DNA from: a virus
Virus record (IMG/VR): IMGVR_UViG_3300028920_000039
Location: 1 to 64,000 of that record
Length of the DNA stretch: 64,000 bases
Reading direction: 5' to 3' (one strand)
The first letter of the stretch is position 1. Each line of letters starts with the position of its first letter. This document shows, one piece after another, positions 49,209-58,575 of the stretch. The notes beneath the pieces were generated by a model that worked only from the letters and a program-made list of their open reading frames with translations, ran no database searches and had not been told where the DNA came from. The position numbers and the translations under genes are program-made.

Positions 49209-49856
49209 GTGGAGAAGTACAAACTCTTAGTGACGGGTTGTGGAAGAAGCGGAACAAGTTTTATTTGCAGTGTGTTGGCGCAATGCAAACAACCACTTGA
49301 CCTTGGCCATGAAAGCTGGATAGGCAAGGACGGGATTGCTTCGTGGTTGTTGGCATTTGACAAGAAGCCTCCTCGCGGACCCCAGAATGTAACTTATAGA
49401 GATTTTGATATTGTCTTTCACCAAGTTCGACATCCCTTAGGAGTAATCTCTTCTCTTCACACTGCTGGACAGGAATCATGGGAGTTCTTTAAAGAGTGTG
49501 TTCCTGAATTAAAAGCGCATTCTTGGCCCTATATGCGCCGCCAAAAGGTTCATCCACAAGATGCTGATACACACCTCCTTGCTTGTGCTAAATGTTGGTA
49601 TTACTGGAATCTGCAAGCGGAAAAGATAGCGCAGTGGACGTATCAGGTAGAAAAACTGCCTGAGGTGTTTGAACAGTTTTGCCACAACGTCGGAATTCCA
49701 TACGATGCAGATGTTTTCTGCAAGAAGCTGAAGACAGACTCTCGCAAAACCCGAAGGGACTACGTTCAGATTTGCTGGTCTGATATTCAAGAATTGAGCC
49801 CAAAACTATGTAAGAAAATACAACAGCTTGCAAGGAGATACGGGTATGAGCAGTAG
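49209..49856 (+). CDS. Sulfotransferase-like protein
   Basis: 215 residues from GTG 49209 (SD AAGAGGAG). Residues 10-17 (CGRSGTSF) are the 5'-PSB loop that binds the phosphosulfate of PAPS, and QVRHPLGVISSLH near 77 matches the 3'-phosphate-binding R-x(7)-S region. Transfers sulfate to an unknown, probably carbohydrate, acceptor. First gene of the glycan-modification island. Confidence 0.8.
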   Translation: MEKYKLLVTGCGRSGTSFICSVLAQCKQPLDLGHESWIGKDGIASWLLAFDKKPPRGPQNVTYRDFDIVFHQVRHPLGVISSLHTAGQESWEFFKECVPELKAHSWPYMRRQKVHPQDADTHLLACAKCWYYWNLQAEKIAQWTYQVEKLPEVFEQFCHNVGIPYDADVFCKKLKTDSRKTRRDYVQICWSDIQELSPKLCKKIQQLARRYGYEQ

Positions 49857-51348
49857 GTTAAACATTATCATTTTTAGCAAGAATCGGCCTTGCCAGCTTG
49901 ATGCATTGCTGAGATCTATTCAGAAACACATTAAGATACCTTTTAGTATATCAGTTTTGTGCAAGGTGGAAGCGCCTTTTGTGGAAGGCTATCGCATTCT
50001 TTCACAACGACCCCAGGGCAAATCTGTAAACTGGTGCTACGAGAACGATTTTTCATCGCAGACCAAGAAGCTAGTAGCACAATGCGATCCCGGTTCGTTC
50101 GTTATGTTTTTGGTGGATGACATCATCTTCAAGAAATCGCTTAGGAATGACAAGACCTTCAAGCAGTTTGGTTGTGATAAGGGAGTTGCAACTTTGTCCC
50201 TCCGGTTGGGCAAAGACATTACAGCAGATGCTAAGAAAGCAGGAAAGAAGATACCGGGTACTCGATGGGATCCAAAGGCTGTGGGGATAAAAGGTTGGAA
50301 TTACCCAATGTCGGTTGATGGTAACATCTTTCGCGCTAAAGATCTACAAGGATATGTTCATGGTTTGACCTTTCACAATCCTAATTCATTCGAGTCGGCT
50401 ATGTCTGTGAATCCTTTGAAAGGTGACATGATGTGTTACCCCAGCTCTCGCCTTGTGAATCTTGCTATAAACAAAGTACAGACGGAAGTCCTTAAGAATG
50501 CCTGTGGCGACATAGATCAATGGTTTCTCAACGAGCAATGGAGAAAGGGGTTTCAGATTAAACTAGAGCCTATTGAGAAGCTGAAACACACTGAGCGCCA
50601 TGTGATTATTGATTCGCTTGCGTTTGAGAAGCAGTTTGGGGAACCTCCTGAGCATGTTCCTCTGGAATTGCTTGATCGATATACCGTGAAGGGCACCATC
50701 CGCGTGATAGATAACTATCGTTATGGTGTTAGCTCTAAACCACAGGTGTTTCGTACAGAACAAGTGGAAGAATATATAAAACTGGTGCAGGCTCGCCAAG
50801 GTAACTACTACAAACGGGCGGATTCTCGTCTGTACGAAGCGTTGAGTACTTACTCCATCAAAGGGAAGTCTGTAGGAGTGGTTGGTTCAATGAAGCCATG
50901 GTATGAAACCGTTTGTCTCTGCTATGGAGCTGTACCTATCACGGTAGAGTACAACACAATCGTGAATGAAGCGAATCGATGGAAGGTAATGACGGTCGAT
51001 GAGTACAGGAAAAATCCTGTTGAGTTTGACGCAGTAATCTCCATTTCGTCTCTTGAACATGATGGGCTTGGAAGGTATGGTGATCCTCTAAATCCAGAAG
51101 GGGACCTTGACGCTATGCATGATTTGAAAAGCATGGTAGTGAAGAACGGGCTTTTGTTCTTGTCGGTGCCTGTGGGGCTTGACACGTTGGTATGGAATTC
51201 TCATCGTGTGTACGGCGCTATCCGTTTGCCTATGCTGATGAAAGGGTGGAAGGTCTTGGCATACTACGGGTATTGTAAACGAGATCTAAAGAAGGATTGT
51301 GGGCGCAAAGCCAATCATCAACCTGTATTTGTTTTGCAAAACATATGA
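49846..51348 (+). CDS. Glycosyltransferase-like domain fused to DUF268
   Basis: 500 residues from ATG 49846. N-terminal GT-A-like part: IIIFSKNRPCQLDALLRSIQ, SFVMFLVDDIIF (DXD-like) around 90. C-terminal ~200 residues: GKSVGVVGSMKPWYE, SISSLEHDGLGRYGDPLNPE and GDLDAMHDLKSM match DUF268, a Rossmann-like, methyltransferase-related domain. A bifunctional enzyme that both extends and modifies a glycan is likely. The stop overlaps the next ATG. Confidence 0.75.
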   Translation: MSSRLNIIIFSKNRPCQLDALLRSIQKHIKIPFSISVLCKVEAPFVEGYRILSQRPQGKSVNWCYENDFSSQTKKLVAQCDPGSFVMFLVDDIIFKKSLRNDKTFKQFGCDKGVATLSLRLGKDITADAKKAGKKIPGTRWDPKAVGIKGWNYPMSVDGNIFRAKDLQGYVHGLTFHNPNSFESAMSVNPLKGDMMCYPSSRLVNLAINKVQTEVLKNACGDIDQWFLNEQWRKGFQIKLEPIEKLKHTERHVIIDSLAFEKQFGEPPEHVPLELLDRYTVKGTIRVIDNYRYGVSSKPQVFRTEQVEEYIKLVQARQGNYYKRADSRLYEALSTYSIKGKSVGVVGSMKPWYETVCLCYGAVPITVEYNTIVNEANRWKVMTVDEYRKNPVEFDAVISISSLEHDGLGRYGDPLNPEGDLDAMHDLKSMVVKNGLLFLSVPVGLDTLVWNSHRVYGAIRLPMLMKGWKVLAYYGYCKRDLKKDCGRKANHQPVFVLQNI

Positions 51349-51992
51349 TTCATTGTATTGGTGATAGTCATGTGGGTCTGTTTGCTGGCACAGACAAAGG
51401 TGTAAAGCATTGGCCTAGCAAGAAGTCACCAAACATTCTTCCATGGTTTCGAGCATACAGATTGGGGGGATGTTTGGCTTACAAGATCTGTGAGCCCAAT
51501 ACTCGCACAAGCGGCCATCGCCGTTTGATGCAGGTTCTTGATGAGATTCCTGACAAGCGAGTTCTGCTTAGTTTCGGGGAGATAGATTGTCGGTTGCATC
51601 TTTTGAAGCAGGTTAAGATTCAGAACCGACCTATCAAAGAACTTGTTTATGAATGTGTTAAACGGTACATTTCTTTGATAGTAAAGGTTCAAAACATGGG
51701 GTTTGAAACAATGGTATGGAATGCGCCTGCAACACATCGAGACGATTTTGTTCCTGACCCGAACAACCCTTCCGACGGTTCTTGTGTTGAGAGGAATGTG
51801 ATTACAAAGAAGTTCAATGATGCCCTCCGAAAGCTTCTCCCTGGAAATGTCCCTTTTATTTGCGTGTTTGACAAACTCCTTCTTTCAGATGGGACTACAA
51901 ACATGTATTACTACTATGATGGTACCCATCTTTCGCAGAAAGTGATGCCTTTTGTATTGGAAGAGTTTGCTAGGCAAGGTGTTGTGCTATGA
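51345..51992 (+). CDS. SGNH/GDSL-like hydrolase
   Basis: 215 residues, ATGA overlap. IGDSHVGLF at 5-13 supplies the catalytic Ser, LSFGEIDCRLHLL the Gly block and DGTHLSQKVMPF the Asp-His pair near the C-terminus, the three SGNH blocks visible here. Probably adds or removes acetyl groups from the glycan. Confidence 0.8.
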   Translation: MIHCIGDSHVGLFAGTDKGVKHWPSKKSPNILPWFRAYRLGGCLAYKICEPNTRTSGHRRLMQVLDEIPDKRVLLSFGEIDCRLHLLKQVKIQNRPIKELVYECVKRYISLIVKVQNMGFETMVWNAPATHRDDFVPDPNNPSDGSCVERNVITKKFNDALRKLLPGNVPFICVFDKLLLSDGTTNMYYYYDGTHLSQKVMPFVLEEFARQGVVL

Positions 51993-52600
51993 TGGCATTC
52001 GATATTGGTGCTAATGTCGGGAAATTGACAGCTGAACTTTTGCGAGACTTCGATAAGGTGATCTGTGTAGAAGCAAATTCCGGCCTTATCAACAAGCTGC
52101 GCCGTCGCTTTGAATGGGCCGATGTGACTGTTGTTCACGCTGCCGCAGCTGAGAAGGAAGGCGGGCATATTCCTTTCTATGTAAGCAATGAACATACGCT
52201 TTCTACCGCATCGGTCGAGTGGATTACCAAATCTCGTTTTGCTGCTTCGTCTCGTTGGGACCGCCCGGTTGAGGTACCAACAACTTCACTGAATTACTTG
52301 ATGCGCATTTTTGGTGTGCCTGATTTCATAAAGGTAGATGTCGAAGGCTTCGAGCTGACTGTGTTTAAAGGATTGTCAAAGCCTGTCCCAAAATTATGCT
52401 TTGAATGGGCAGAAGAGCTGTTTTCTTCGACCGTTAAGTGTGTTAAGCGTCTACAGGAGATTGGCTACACGCAGTTCGGTCTGACCCATGGTGAGTACCA
52501 GAGGGACCAGCTAAATTCAGTTGAGTATGCTCGATGGGAACGGCTCATCTTTGACACAAGTTTGCGGAAACGTTATGGAATGATCTGGGCCAAAGTCTGA
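51989..52600 (+). CDS. FkbM-family methyltransferase
   Basis: 203 residues overlapping the previous stop by 4 nt. MAFDIGANVGKLTAELL is the S-adenosylmethionine-binding motif I, VICVEANSGL motif II, and FIKVDVEGFELTVFKGL the FkbM-typical acidic box. Methylates a hydroxyl of a sugar or glycolipid, by family; acceptor unknown. Confidence 0.85.
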   Translation: MMAFDIGANVGKLTAELLRDFDKVICVEANSGLINKLRRRFEWADVTVVHAAAAEKEGGHIPFYVSNEHTLSTASVEWITKSRFAASSRWDRPVEVPTTSLNYLMRIFGVPDFIKVDVEGFELTVFKGLSKPVPKLCFEWAEELFSSTVKCVKRLQEIGYTQFGLTHGEYQRDQLNSVEYARWERLIFDTSLRKRYGMIWAKV

Positions 52601-53295
52601 TGTTGTACACAGTTCAAATTCCGCTAAGAACCAGCCAAGCTCGTTACCAGATGTGTGTCGGTATCCTTGAGCAGCAGACCTTCAAGGACTTCGAGTTAAT
52701 AGTGGCTGATGATTGCACCGACCAGGAACCTCTCAAACCAATAAAAACGAGCTTTCCACATCGTTTGGTAAGGATGGGTCCACGTTCTCCCGGATGGGCC
52801 TATTCGCTTGGCAGAAATGTGTGCATCGACTTCGCCAGTCCCGAGGCACAATATTTGGTGTATGTAGACGGTGACTGGCTGCTCCATCCGAATGCTCTGC
52901 AAGACACTCGTCCTTTCCTGAACATGCATACAAACATCCATGGATGGAAAAAGTATATCAATGAGGAAGGAGTGGTTACGAGAGAACGCTGGTATGCAGA
53001 GCAGCAGATCTTGCCTTTTGATCTTGTGCTTGCTTCTGGTGGATTCGATGAAGTCTACTTCCCGTGGTACGGACATTCAGTCAAAGATCTGTGGCGTCGG
53101 ATGAACCGAATACGTAAGATGGAAGATCAAAATGTAGCTGAGTTTTCGGCTGATTGTATTGGTACAGATATTCGATTCCAACGAGACGACAAGGTGAATG
53201 CTCTGCTAACAAAGCGGCTGGCGAAAATGGGAACCAAGCAGCCCATCCTTCGACGAACAGTACCGGCTGAACTGGTGTATGAATACGGGTACTAA
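52600..53295 (+). CDS. Family 2 glycosyltransferase, paralogue of next gene
   Basis: 231 residues. Starts MLYTVQIPLRTSQARYQMCV, with FELIVADDCTDQEPLKP (nucleotide-binding), RNVCIDFASPEAQYLVYVDGDWLL as the DXD loop (DGDW) and GGFDEVYFPWYGH near 145, the ED-like catalytic region. About as long as the neighbouring 53305 protein and clearly homologous to it: a tandem duplicate. Confidence 0.85.
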   Translation: MLYTVQIPLRTSQARYQMCVGILEQQTFKDFELIVADDCTDQEPLKPIKTSFPHRLVRMGPRSPGWAYSLGRNVCIDFASPEAQYLVYVDGDWLLHPNALQDTRPFLNMHTNIHGWKKYINEEGVVTRERWYAEQQILPFDLVLASGGFDEVYFPWYGHSVKDLWRRMNRIRKMEDQNVAEFSADCIGTDIRFQRDDKVNALLTKRLAKMGTKQPILRRTVPAELVYEYGY

Positions 53296-53304
53296 GGAGA
53301 TATC

Positions 53305-54027
53305 ATGCTCTACTCCATACAAATACCTATTAGAGGCCCACAGGTCATATACGATCGACAGATCGACGCCTTGTCGAGGCAAACTTGTCAAGATTTCGAG
53401 GTTATCGTCTGCGATGATTGTGCGAAGAAATTTCCTTGTTTGAAACCCCAACCCTCCTTGTTTCCTCAGAAGATGGTCAGAATCGTTGATCGAATAGATG
53501 GATGGGGCTATCCCATTGCACGCAATGCTGCTCTGGATAACTGCTCGAAGAAAGCCAAGTACATGGTTCGTCTTGATGGTGATTGGGTTCTTCGAAACAC
53601 TGTTTTGGAAGACATTCTTCCTTTGTTGTCGACCCATACTCTTCTGGAAGGGTTCAAGCTCGGAAGTAACGGGAAGCTAAAGGAATTCGCTCCTTTCTCT
53701 GTTATGCCTCTTGATGCTGTGTTTTCTTGCGGAGGGTGGGAGGAGGCTTTCTTTCCGTGGTATAGTGACTGGGAAGACTTCAAGCGCCGCCTGCTTTTGG
53801 TCAGAGAATTCGAGATTAAGAGTACTGAATTGCTCTTTGCTGATGACACAGGCGAAGCTGATATGACGACTGTTCGGGATCGTTCCCATACACGAAAGTT
53901 GGCCAAGTTCTTTGCGCGGCAAGGTACCACGGTTCCTCTCATGCGAGATCTGTTTGAGAACGAAGTTGTTTTCAAGTGTGGCTACAAAAAGAAAAGAAGC
54001 AAAAATGAGAATTGTGACCAGTTTTAG
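53305..54027 (+). CDS. Family 2 glycosyltransferase, paralogue of preceding gene
   Basis: 240 residues, ATG behind AAGGAG. MLYSIQIPIRGPQVIYDRQI mirrors the start of the 52600 protein; YMVRLDGDWVLRN carries DGDW and GGWEEAFFPWYSDWED the catalytic region. A divergent tandem copy that probably uses a different donor or acceptor. A basic tail (KKKRSKN) ends the protein. Confidence 0.85.
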   Translation: MLYSIQIPIRGPQVIYDRQIDALSRQTCQDFEVIVCDDCAKKFPCLKPQPSLFPQKMVRIVDRIDGWGYPIARNAALDNCSKKAKYMVRLDGDWVLRNTVLEDILPLLSTHTLLEGFKLGSNGKLKEFAPFSVMPLDAVFSCGGWEEAFFPWYSDWEDFKRRLLLVREFEIKSTELLFADDTGEADMTTVRDRSHTRKLAKFFARQGTTVPLMRDLFENEVVFKCGYKKKRSKNENCDQF

Positions 54028-55567
54028 TGGACGTCTTTATTATACTACTGGTAAGGATGCTTTGAAGACTATGGCCACCCAGAGTGGTGCTGACTTGCCT
54101 GTTATCGCGTACCATGAGAACAGCTGGGAAGGCACTAATCCGATGAGTGGTCGAACTGTGTGTGAGGTTGACAAACTGGATGGTGTCACCTATCTGGATC
54201 TGTTTGAGTGTGTGCCTGATTTGAGAAAGGTGGTGGCGTACCCTGAGTGGGAACGAGGGAAGACCTACCTGAACAAGAATACCCCTTTTTTCCTTCGAAA
54301 GACAGCGGCAATGTGGCATGCCGTCACTGACAATCCTGCAGACATGTATCTCTGGCTTGATTGTGATTGTTACATGAAGAAGCCTTTCAATCGCCGCCTG
54401 CTTGAGTTCGCTGAGAATTATGACATTTGCTATCTAGACAGGCAACGCATCTCCACTGATACAGGTGTGATTTTCTTTAACACCAAGAAGAATCCCAGGC
54501 TTATTGACTTTATCAAAGAGTGGTACTATCTCTATCTCAACAAAGGTATCTTCAAGATTAAGGGATATGAATCTTGGGCCGATACTGACGCCTTTGACTT
54601 TCTCAGAAGGAAGTACCGAAATCTTTTCACCTTTGGTCAGCTTCAGTCAGGCGAAGGCAGGCGACTATGGTTCCAGCCACGGGAATGGGCGGCTTCTTCT
54701 AAGCGACATCCGTGGTCAATAGAGGAGGGGTGGGAGTATATCCTTCACCTCAAACATCCTCTTAAGAAAATCAGGAAGCCTGTGAAGAGTTCTCGCCCTA
54801 ACATTACTCAGAATCGAGGGCACATCTATGTGGCTTTCGGCAAAGAGTACGACAAAGTGGCGGTGCATTCAGTAGCTTTCCTGCGAAGGGTTTCAAACCT
54901 GCCTGTGCATGTGGTGACCAACATACCCATGTCAGATCGGCATCCTTCTTGGAACAAGCTGAGTAATGTGACGTTTTCCTACTGGCCGATGCAAGACGCG
55001 GATAACAGAGTGCCAAAGACCCTGCTATGCCAGTATTCACCATTTCAGGAAACTCTCTATACCGATGTGGACAGCTTGATACACTCCCCTAAGTTCATGG
55101 AAGTATTCGGCCTGCTTGAACAGAACGATATCCTGCTACCGATCTGGCGTCACAACATCTATGAGAACCAGCTTCCTATCGAATCAAGGCCGCTTTTCTC
55201 AAAGTTTCTTCGGCAATTTCCTCGTCCTGGTTTTCATCCGAAGCAGCCCCTTACCATATACGGGGGCGGTACTTGCGTCTTCAAAAAGAACGAGCAAGTT
55301 GAAAGGTTTTTCTTGATGTACAATGAGTACTGGAACCGCACAGGCAGAGGAAGAGACATGCCTGCCCTTGCCATCACCGTAGCTACCTGCGCTGACAAAC
55401 TAAGCATCGGTTTGCTGTCTAATGACTACAACCGCCATAATAGCAAGATCATTCAGTCGGTCCACGGTAAGGCCAGATCAAAACATCTCCCTTCTTATGT
55501 AGCTTTTCGGCCGAATGCGCAAACCAATCAATGGGAACACCAGAGGAAGAATGGCTCATGGGTATGA
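54005..55567 (+). CDS. Two-domain glycosyltransferase
   Basis: 520 residues from ATG 54005. N-terminal domain ends in MYLWLDCDCYMKKPF (DCDCY, DXD-like); the C-terminal domain begins near 290 with RGHIYVAFGKEYDKVAVHSV and has ETLYTDVDSLIHSPKFMEVF (DVDS DXD). The C-domain is homologous to the whole of the 55564 and 57038 proteins, so this is a tandem fusion of two GT-A domains, each with its own metal motif. Confidence 0.8.
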   Translation: MRIVTSFSGRLYYTTGKDALKTMATQSGADLPVIAYHENSWEGTNPMSGRTVCEVDKLDGVTYLDLFECVPDLRKVVAYPEWERGKTYLNKNTPFFLRKTAAMWHAVTDNPADMYLWLDCDCYMKKPFNRRLLEFAENYDICYLDRQRISTDTGVIFFNTKKNPRLIDFIKEWYYLYLNKGIFKIKGYESWADTDAFDFLRRKYRNLFTFGQLQSGEGRRLWFQPREWAASSKRHPWSIEEGWEYILHLKHPLKKIRKPVKSSRPNITQNRGHIYVAFGKEYDKVAVHSVAFLRRVSNLPVHVVTNIPMSDRHPSWNKLSNVTFSYWPMQDADNRVPKTLLCQYSPFQETLYTDVDSLIHSPKFMEVFGLLEQNDILLPIWRHNIYENQLPIESRPLFSKFLRQFPRPGFHPKQPLTIYGGGTCVFKKNEQVERFFLMYNEYWNRTGRGRDMPALAITVATCADKLSIGLLSNDYNRHNSKIIQSVHGKARSKHLPSYVAFRPNAQTNQWEHQRKNGSWV

Positions 55568-56286
55568 AAGGGCACATCTATGTGGCTTTCGGCAAAGGAT
55601 ATGATGAACAAGCTGCTCATTCGGCCTTGGCAGCTCGTCGTTTTTCCACCCTCCCAATATGTGTTTTGACGAACCGGAGAAGCGGTAAGCGATCTAAGGT
55701 CTGGGACAAAGTTTCGAATGTGTCCTTTCTTGAATTTGATCTGACTGACAATGAGAATCGGGCTGTCAAAACTCGGATCGATGAGTATAGTCCTTACGAT
55801 GAGACGCTATACACCGACACAGACACAGTCATCCAGTCACCTCGATTCATACAGGGCTTCGACGCTCTACAGGATGCTCATGTGGCTTTCTCAATAGACC
55901 GTGTGTTCCGTCCTGGCCGAAAAGTTCTCAGGCTGTACCAGCAGGCAATGAACATGTTCAAGGTAGATCTGCCGATGGTTGTGTATCAGGGCGGGGTGTG
56001 TTTCTTTCAGAAGTGCCAGCCTACTACGGAGTTTTTTACTTTGTGGAACGCTTATTGGCAGCAGTTCGGAAGAGGCAGAGAAATGATGTGCTTGGCATGT
56101 GCTGCCAAGAATGTGATTGGAGTTGCAATCGGCATACTTTCCAGGGAGTTTGGGCACCCTCATAGTACTATCATTCAGCATTTCCACAGTGCTTCCGCTC
56201 CACACACTGATCTCATTCCGAAGATCAAGAAGAACAAACCTTTTGACAAGGTGTACGGTCGTAGAAAATGGGATTGGGTGGACTGA
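55564..56286 (+). CDS. Glycosyltransferase, second copy of the GHIYVAFG family
   Basis: 240 residues from ATG 55564, which overlaps the previous stop (ATGA); ATG 55531 and 55558 are in-frame alternatives. MKGHIYVAFGKGYDEQAAHS, then ETLYTDTDTVIQSPRFIQGF (DTDT). Homologous to the C-domain of the preceding gene and to the 57038 gene. Confidence 0.8.
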   Translation: MKGHIYVAFGKGYDEQAAHSALAARRFSTLPICVLTNRRSGKRSKVWDKVSNVSFLEFDLTDNENRAVKTRIDEYSPYDETLYTDTDTVIQSPRFIQGFDALQDAHVAFSIDRVFRPGRKVLRLYQQAMNMFKVDLPMVVYQGGVCFFQKCQPTTEFFTLWNAYWQQFGRGREMMCLACAAKNVIGVAIGILSREFGHPHSTIIQHFHSASAPHTDLIPKIKKNKPFDKVYGRRKWDWVD

Positions 56287-57041
56287 TGCGGTTTCTCATC
56301 ATTTCTCGACAACGCGCTGGTTCGCACATGTTGTCTTCAATGCTTGACTCTCATCCTGATCTGACTTGCTTCGGTGAGGCAGAAAATGTGGCTTGGCTGG
56401 ACAGGTTGCATGAAGGCCAAGGCGCTATGATCAAGTACAACCGTGTTGAAGATCGGGAGAAGCTGGGGCAGTTCCGTTTGATACATTTGGTGAGGAAAGA
56501 TTTGTTGGAGCTTACTATCTCCAACTACCTTCTGAAATGCACCACTAAACTAGGAAGCAGTGTGCCGTTTCATAAAGTGCATACAGACTCAGACGACTTG
56601 CTGATATGGGGCGAAACCATGGAAGGTGATGCGTGCTGGGACAAGGATTTTACACCTGCTGTTTTGCAAGAGGACCGCACGAAGAACAGGTACAGGTACA
56701 CAACCGACAAGCAGACCGGCTTTCCGATTGATCTCCTGAGCGCTGGTTCACTCGGAAAGGTGATGGGTCGCCTGTGTGAGGAAGTGCTTTCGTGGCATGA
56801 TTTTCTCAAAGACAGGGCGCTCACTGTTTTCTATGAGGACATTGTTGGCTCGTCTCGAGAGACCACAACAATGCCTGAGGATATTTCTCGCAGGATCTGC
56901 AGACATCTGGGTGTGCCCCAGCACACCATGACAACGTCTTTTAAGAAGGTGAACAAGTTTGATCGACACTCTCTTCCAAAGAAGGTTCGTCATTTAAAAT
57001 CGCAGTTGCGTGATATGTATGTAAACACCTTGTTAACATGA
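56286..57041 (+). CDS. Sulfotransferase-like protein
   Basis: 251 residues, TGATG overlap. RFLIISRQRAGSHMLSSMLD at 2-21 is a sulfotransferase P-loop (RAGSHML). LIHLVRKDLLELTISNYLL near 65 fits the second PAPS-binding region, VFYEDIVGSS near 190 the typical Y-E-D-L/I element, and a basic Lys/Arg-rich end binds acidic ligands. A second, divergent sulfotransferase of the island. Confidence 0.8.
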   Translation: MRFLIISRQRAGSHMLSSMLDSHPDLTCFGEAENVAWLDRLHEGQGAMIKYNRVEDREKLGQFRLIHLVRKDLLELTISNYLLKCTTKLGSSVPFHKVHTDSDDLLIWGETMEGDACWDKDFTPAVLQEDRTKNRYRYTTDKQTGFPIDLLSAGSLGKVMGRLCEEVLSWHDFLKDRALTVFYEDIVGSSRETTTMPEDISRRICRHLGVPQHTMTTSFKKVNKFDRHSLPKKVRHLKSQLRDMYVNTLLT

Positions 57042-57757
57042 CGAGAGGCCATCTATACATAGCGTTTGGAATTGAGTACGACAAGGCCACCGCCTTTTCA
57101 GTAGCAACCCTGAGGAAGCATTCTACCTTGCCTGTCTGTGTTCTGACGAATGTCAAGAAACGACACCCCAAGTGGAAGGAATGCGACAACGTCAAGTTTG
57201 TGTTTATGGAGAGTGCAGATCGTGACAACAGGGATGTCAAGACTCGAATGGTCAACTTCACCCCTTACGACGAATCGTTGTACACTGATTCAGACACACT
57301 CATTCTGTCCAACAAGTTTGCACTGGCATTCGATGTTCTCAAGAACTGTGACATAGCATTCCCTTACTACCCCGGAAAGCAAAGTGCACAGCGGCTGGCC
57401 ACACCTATCTATCGGGAAGCGCTGGCTAAGTTCAAAGTGAAAGACATACCACTTGTGTACCAAGGGGGTGTTTGCGTCTTTCGCAGAAATGACGCAGTCA
57501 AGAAGTTCTTTGCTCTGTGGAATGAGTATTGGAAGGTGGACAGGTTCAGAGATATGCCTCCACTGGTAGCGGCTGTTCACAATGTTCATGGTGTGGCGAT
57601 AGGCTTGCTGTCCCAGAATTATGGATTTCCTCATAGCGATATTATTCAGCACTTCTATGGTTGGCGCCCTCCTAAGACCGGCGCCTTGCCACAGTTTGTC
57701 AAGGACGCCGCAAATGAAACCAGTCGACGCTGGGAACCCCGGAGATGTTTTCGATGA
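57038..57757 (+). CDS. Glycosyltransferase, third copy of the GHIYVAFG family
   Basis: 239 residues. TRGHLYIAFGIEYDKATAFS and DESLYTDSDTLILSNKFALA (DSDT) show the same fold as the 55564 protein and the C-domain of 54005. The rest, including DIPLVYQGGVCVFRRNDAV, follows the same order. A sulfotransferase gene has been inserted between copies two and three. Confidence 0.8.
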   Translation: MTRGHLYIAFGIEYDKATAFSVATLRKHSTLPVCVLTNVKKRHPKWKECDNVKFVFMESADRDNRDVKTRMVNFTPYDESLYTDSDTLILSNKFALAFDVLKNCDIAFPYYPGKQSAQRLATPIYREALAKFKVKDIPLVYQGGVCVFRRNDAVKKFFALWNEYWKVDRFRDMPPLVAAVHNVHGVAIGLLSQNYGFPHSDIIQHFYGWRPPKTGALPQFVKDAANETSRRWEPRRCFR

Positions 57758-58575
57758 AAGAGCTAGACCTACTGATCGTTATCAGATGCCACGTGGACCC
57801 GATGTTGGTAGTTGATACCTATCATGCAGCACAGTACAATACTGGCCCCGAAACTGATGTGGTGTTTGCAGTTGATGGCGACACACCAAAGTTTTCTCGA
57901 AAGATGCTGGATCTTTTCGGGAAAGAGCGAGTGTATATTGCTAGCCACAGATGGGGATGGGGCGCAGGCTTGTTCAGTTTGCTACTGGAATCCTACCTGT
58001 ACTTTCGTGAAATCTATCGGTTTAACCATTTTCAATCTATCGACTACGATACACTTTACATTGCTCCTGAAGCTGATCGTATGCTACTTGATAGGATCAC
58101 TAGTTCCAAGATAGGGTTGTTGGGTTGCCACCGTCCTTCAAACTCCCATTGGAAGAAGGTCTACGAGAAGAATGCAGAGCGATTTGTGGAGGTATTCGGT
58201 CACCCCGGACGTGCCTACACGCATGGCGAAGGGGTTCAAGGCGGATACATGACCCTAACTTCCTCGCTTCTCCAGAACATGGCTACTCGCAAAATGTTTC
58301 GGCCCCCTTACACAGTGGCCAGCTCATACACTTCGATTGCCGATGACCATCTTCTGCCGATTTTTGTGAGAATGTGCAACAAAGAGGTTGTGGATGTATC
58401 TGACTTTGCTCGGTGCTTCTGGAAGGCTCGTGAGGATCCGCGAGGTTTGGAAGAGAAAGGCTATAAGGTCTTTCATCCTACCAAGCTGAATCCTCATAAC
58501 AAGAGTAGGTCAACAGAAGTGGAGATGCGTAACTACTTTCGAAAACTTCGTGGTTGCTCCGATATGCTCAAATGA
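57754..58575 (+). CDS. Glycosyltransferase-like protein
   Basis: 273 residues, ATGA overlap. ELDLLIVIRCHVDPMLVVDT and DVVFAVDGDTPKFSRK at the start, then FQSIDYDTLYIAPEADRM with acidic residues placed like a DXD loop. Weakly resembles GT-A enzymes; exact family not recognised. Belongs to the glycan island. Confidence 0.65.
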   Translation: MKELDLLIVIRCHVDPMLVVDTYHAAQYNTGPETDVVFAVDGDTPKFSRKMLDLFGKERVYIASHRWGWGAGLFSLLLESYLYFREIYRFNHFQSIDYDTLYIAPEADRMLLDRITSSKIGLLGCHRPSNSHWKKVYEKNAERFVEVFGHPGRAYTHGEGVQGGYMTLTSSLLQNMATRKMFRPPYTVASSYTSIADDHLLPIFVRMCNKEVVDVSDFARCFWKAREDPRGLEEKGYKVFHPTKLNPHNKSRSTEVEMRNYFRKLRGCSDMLK

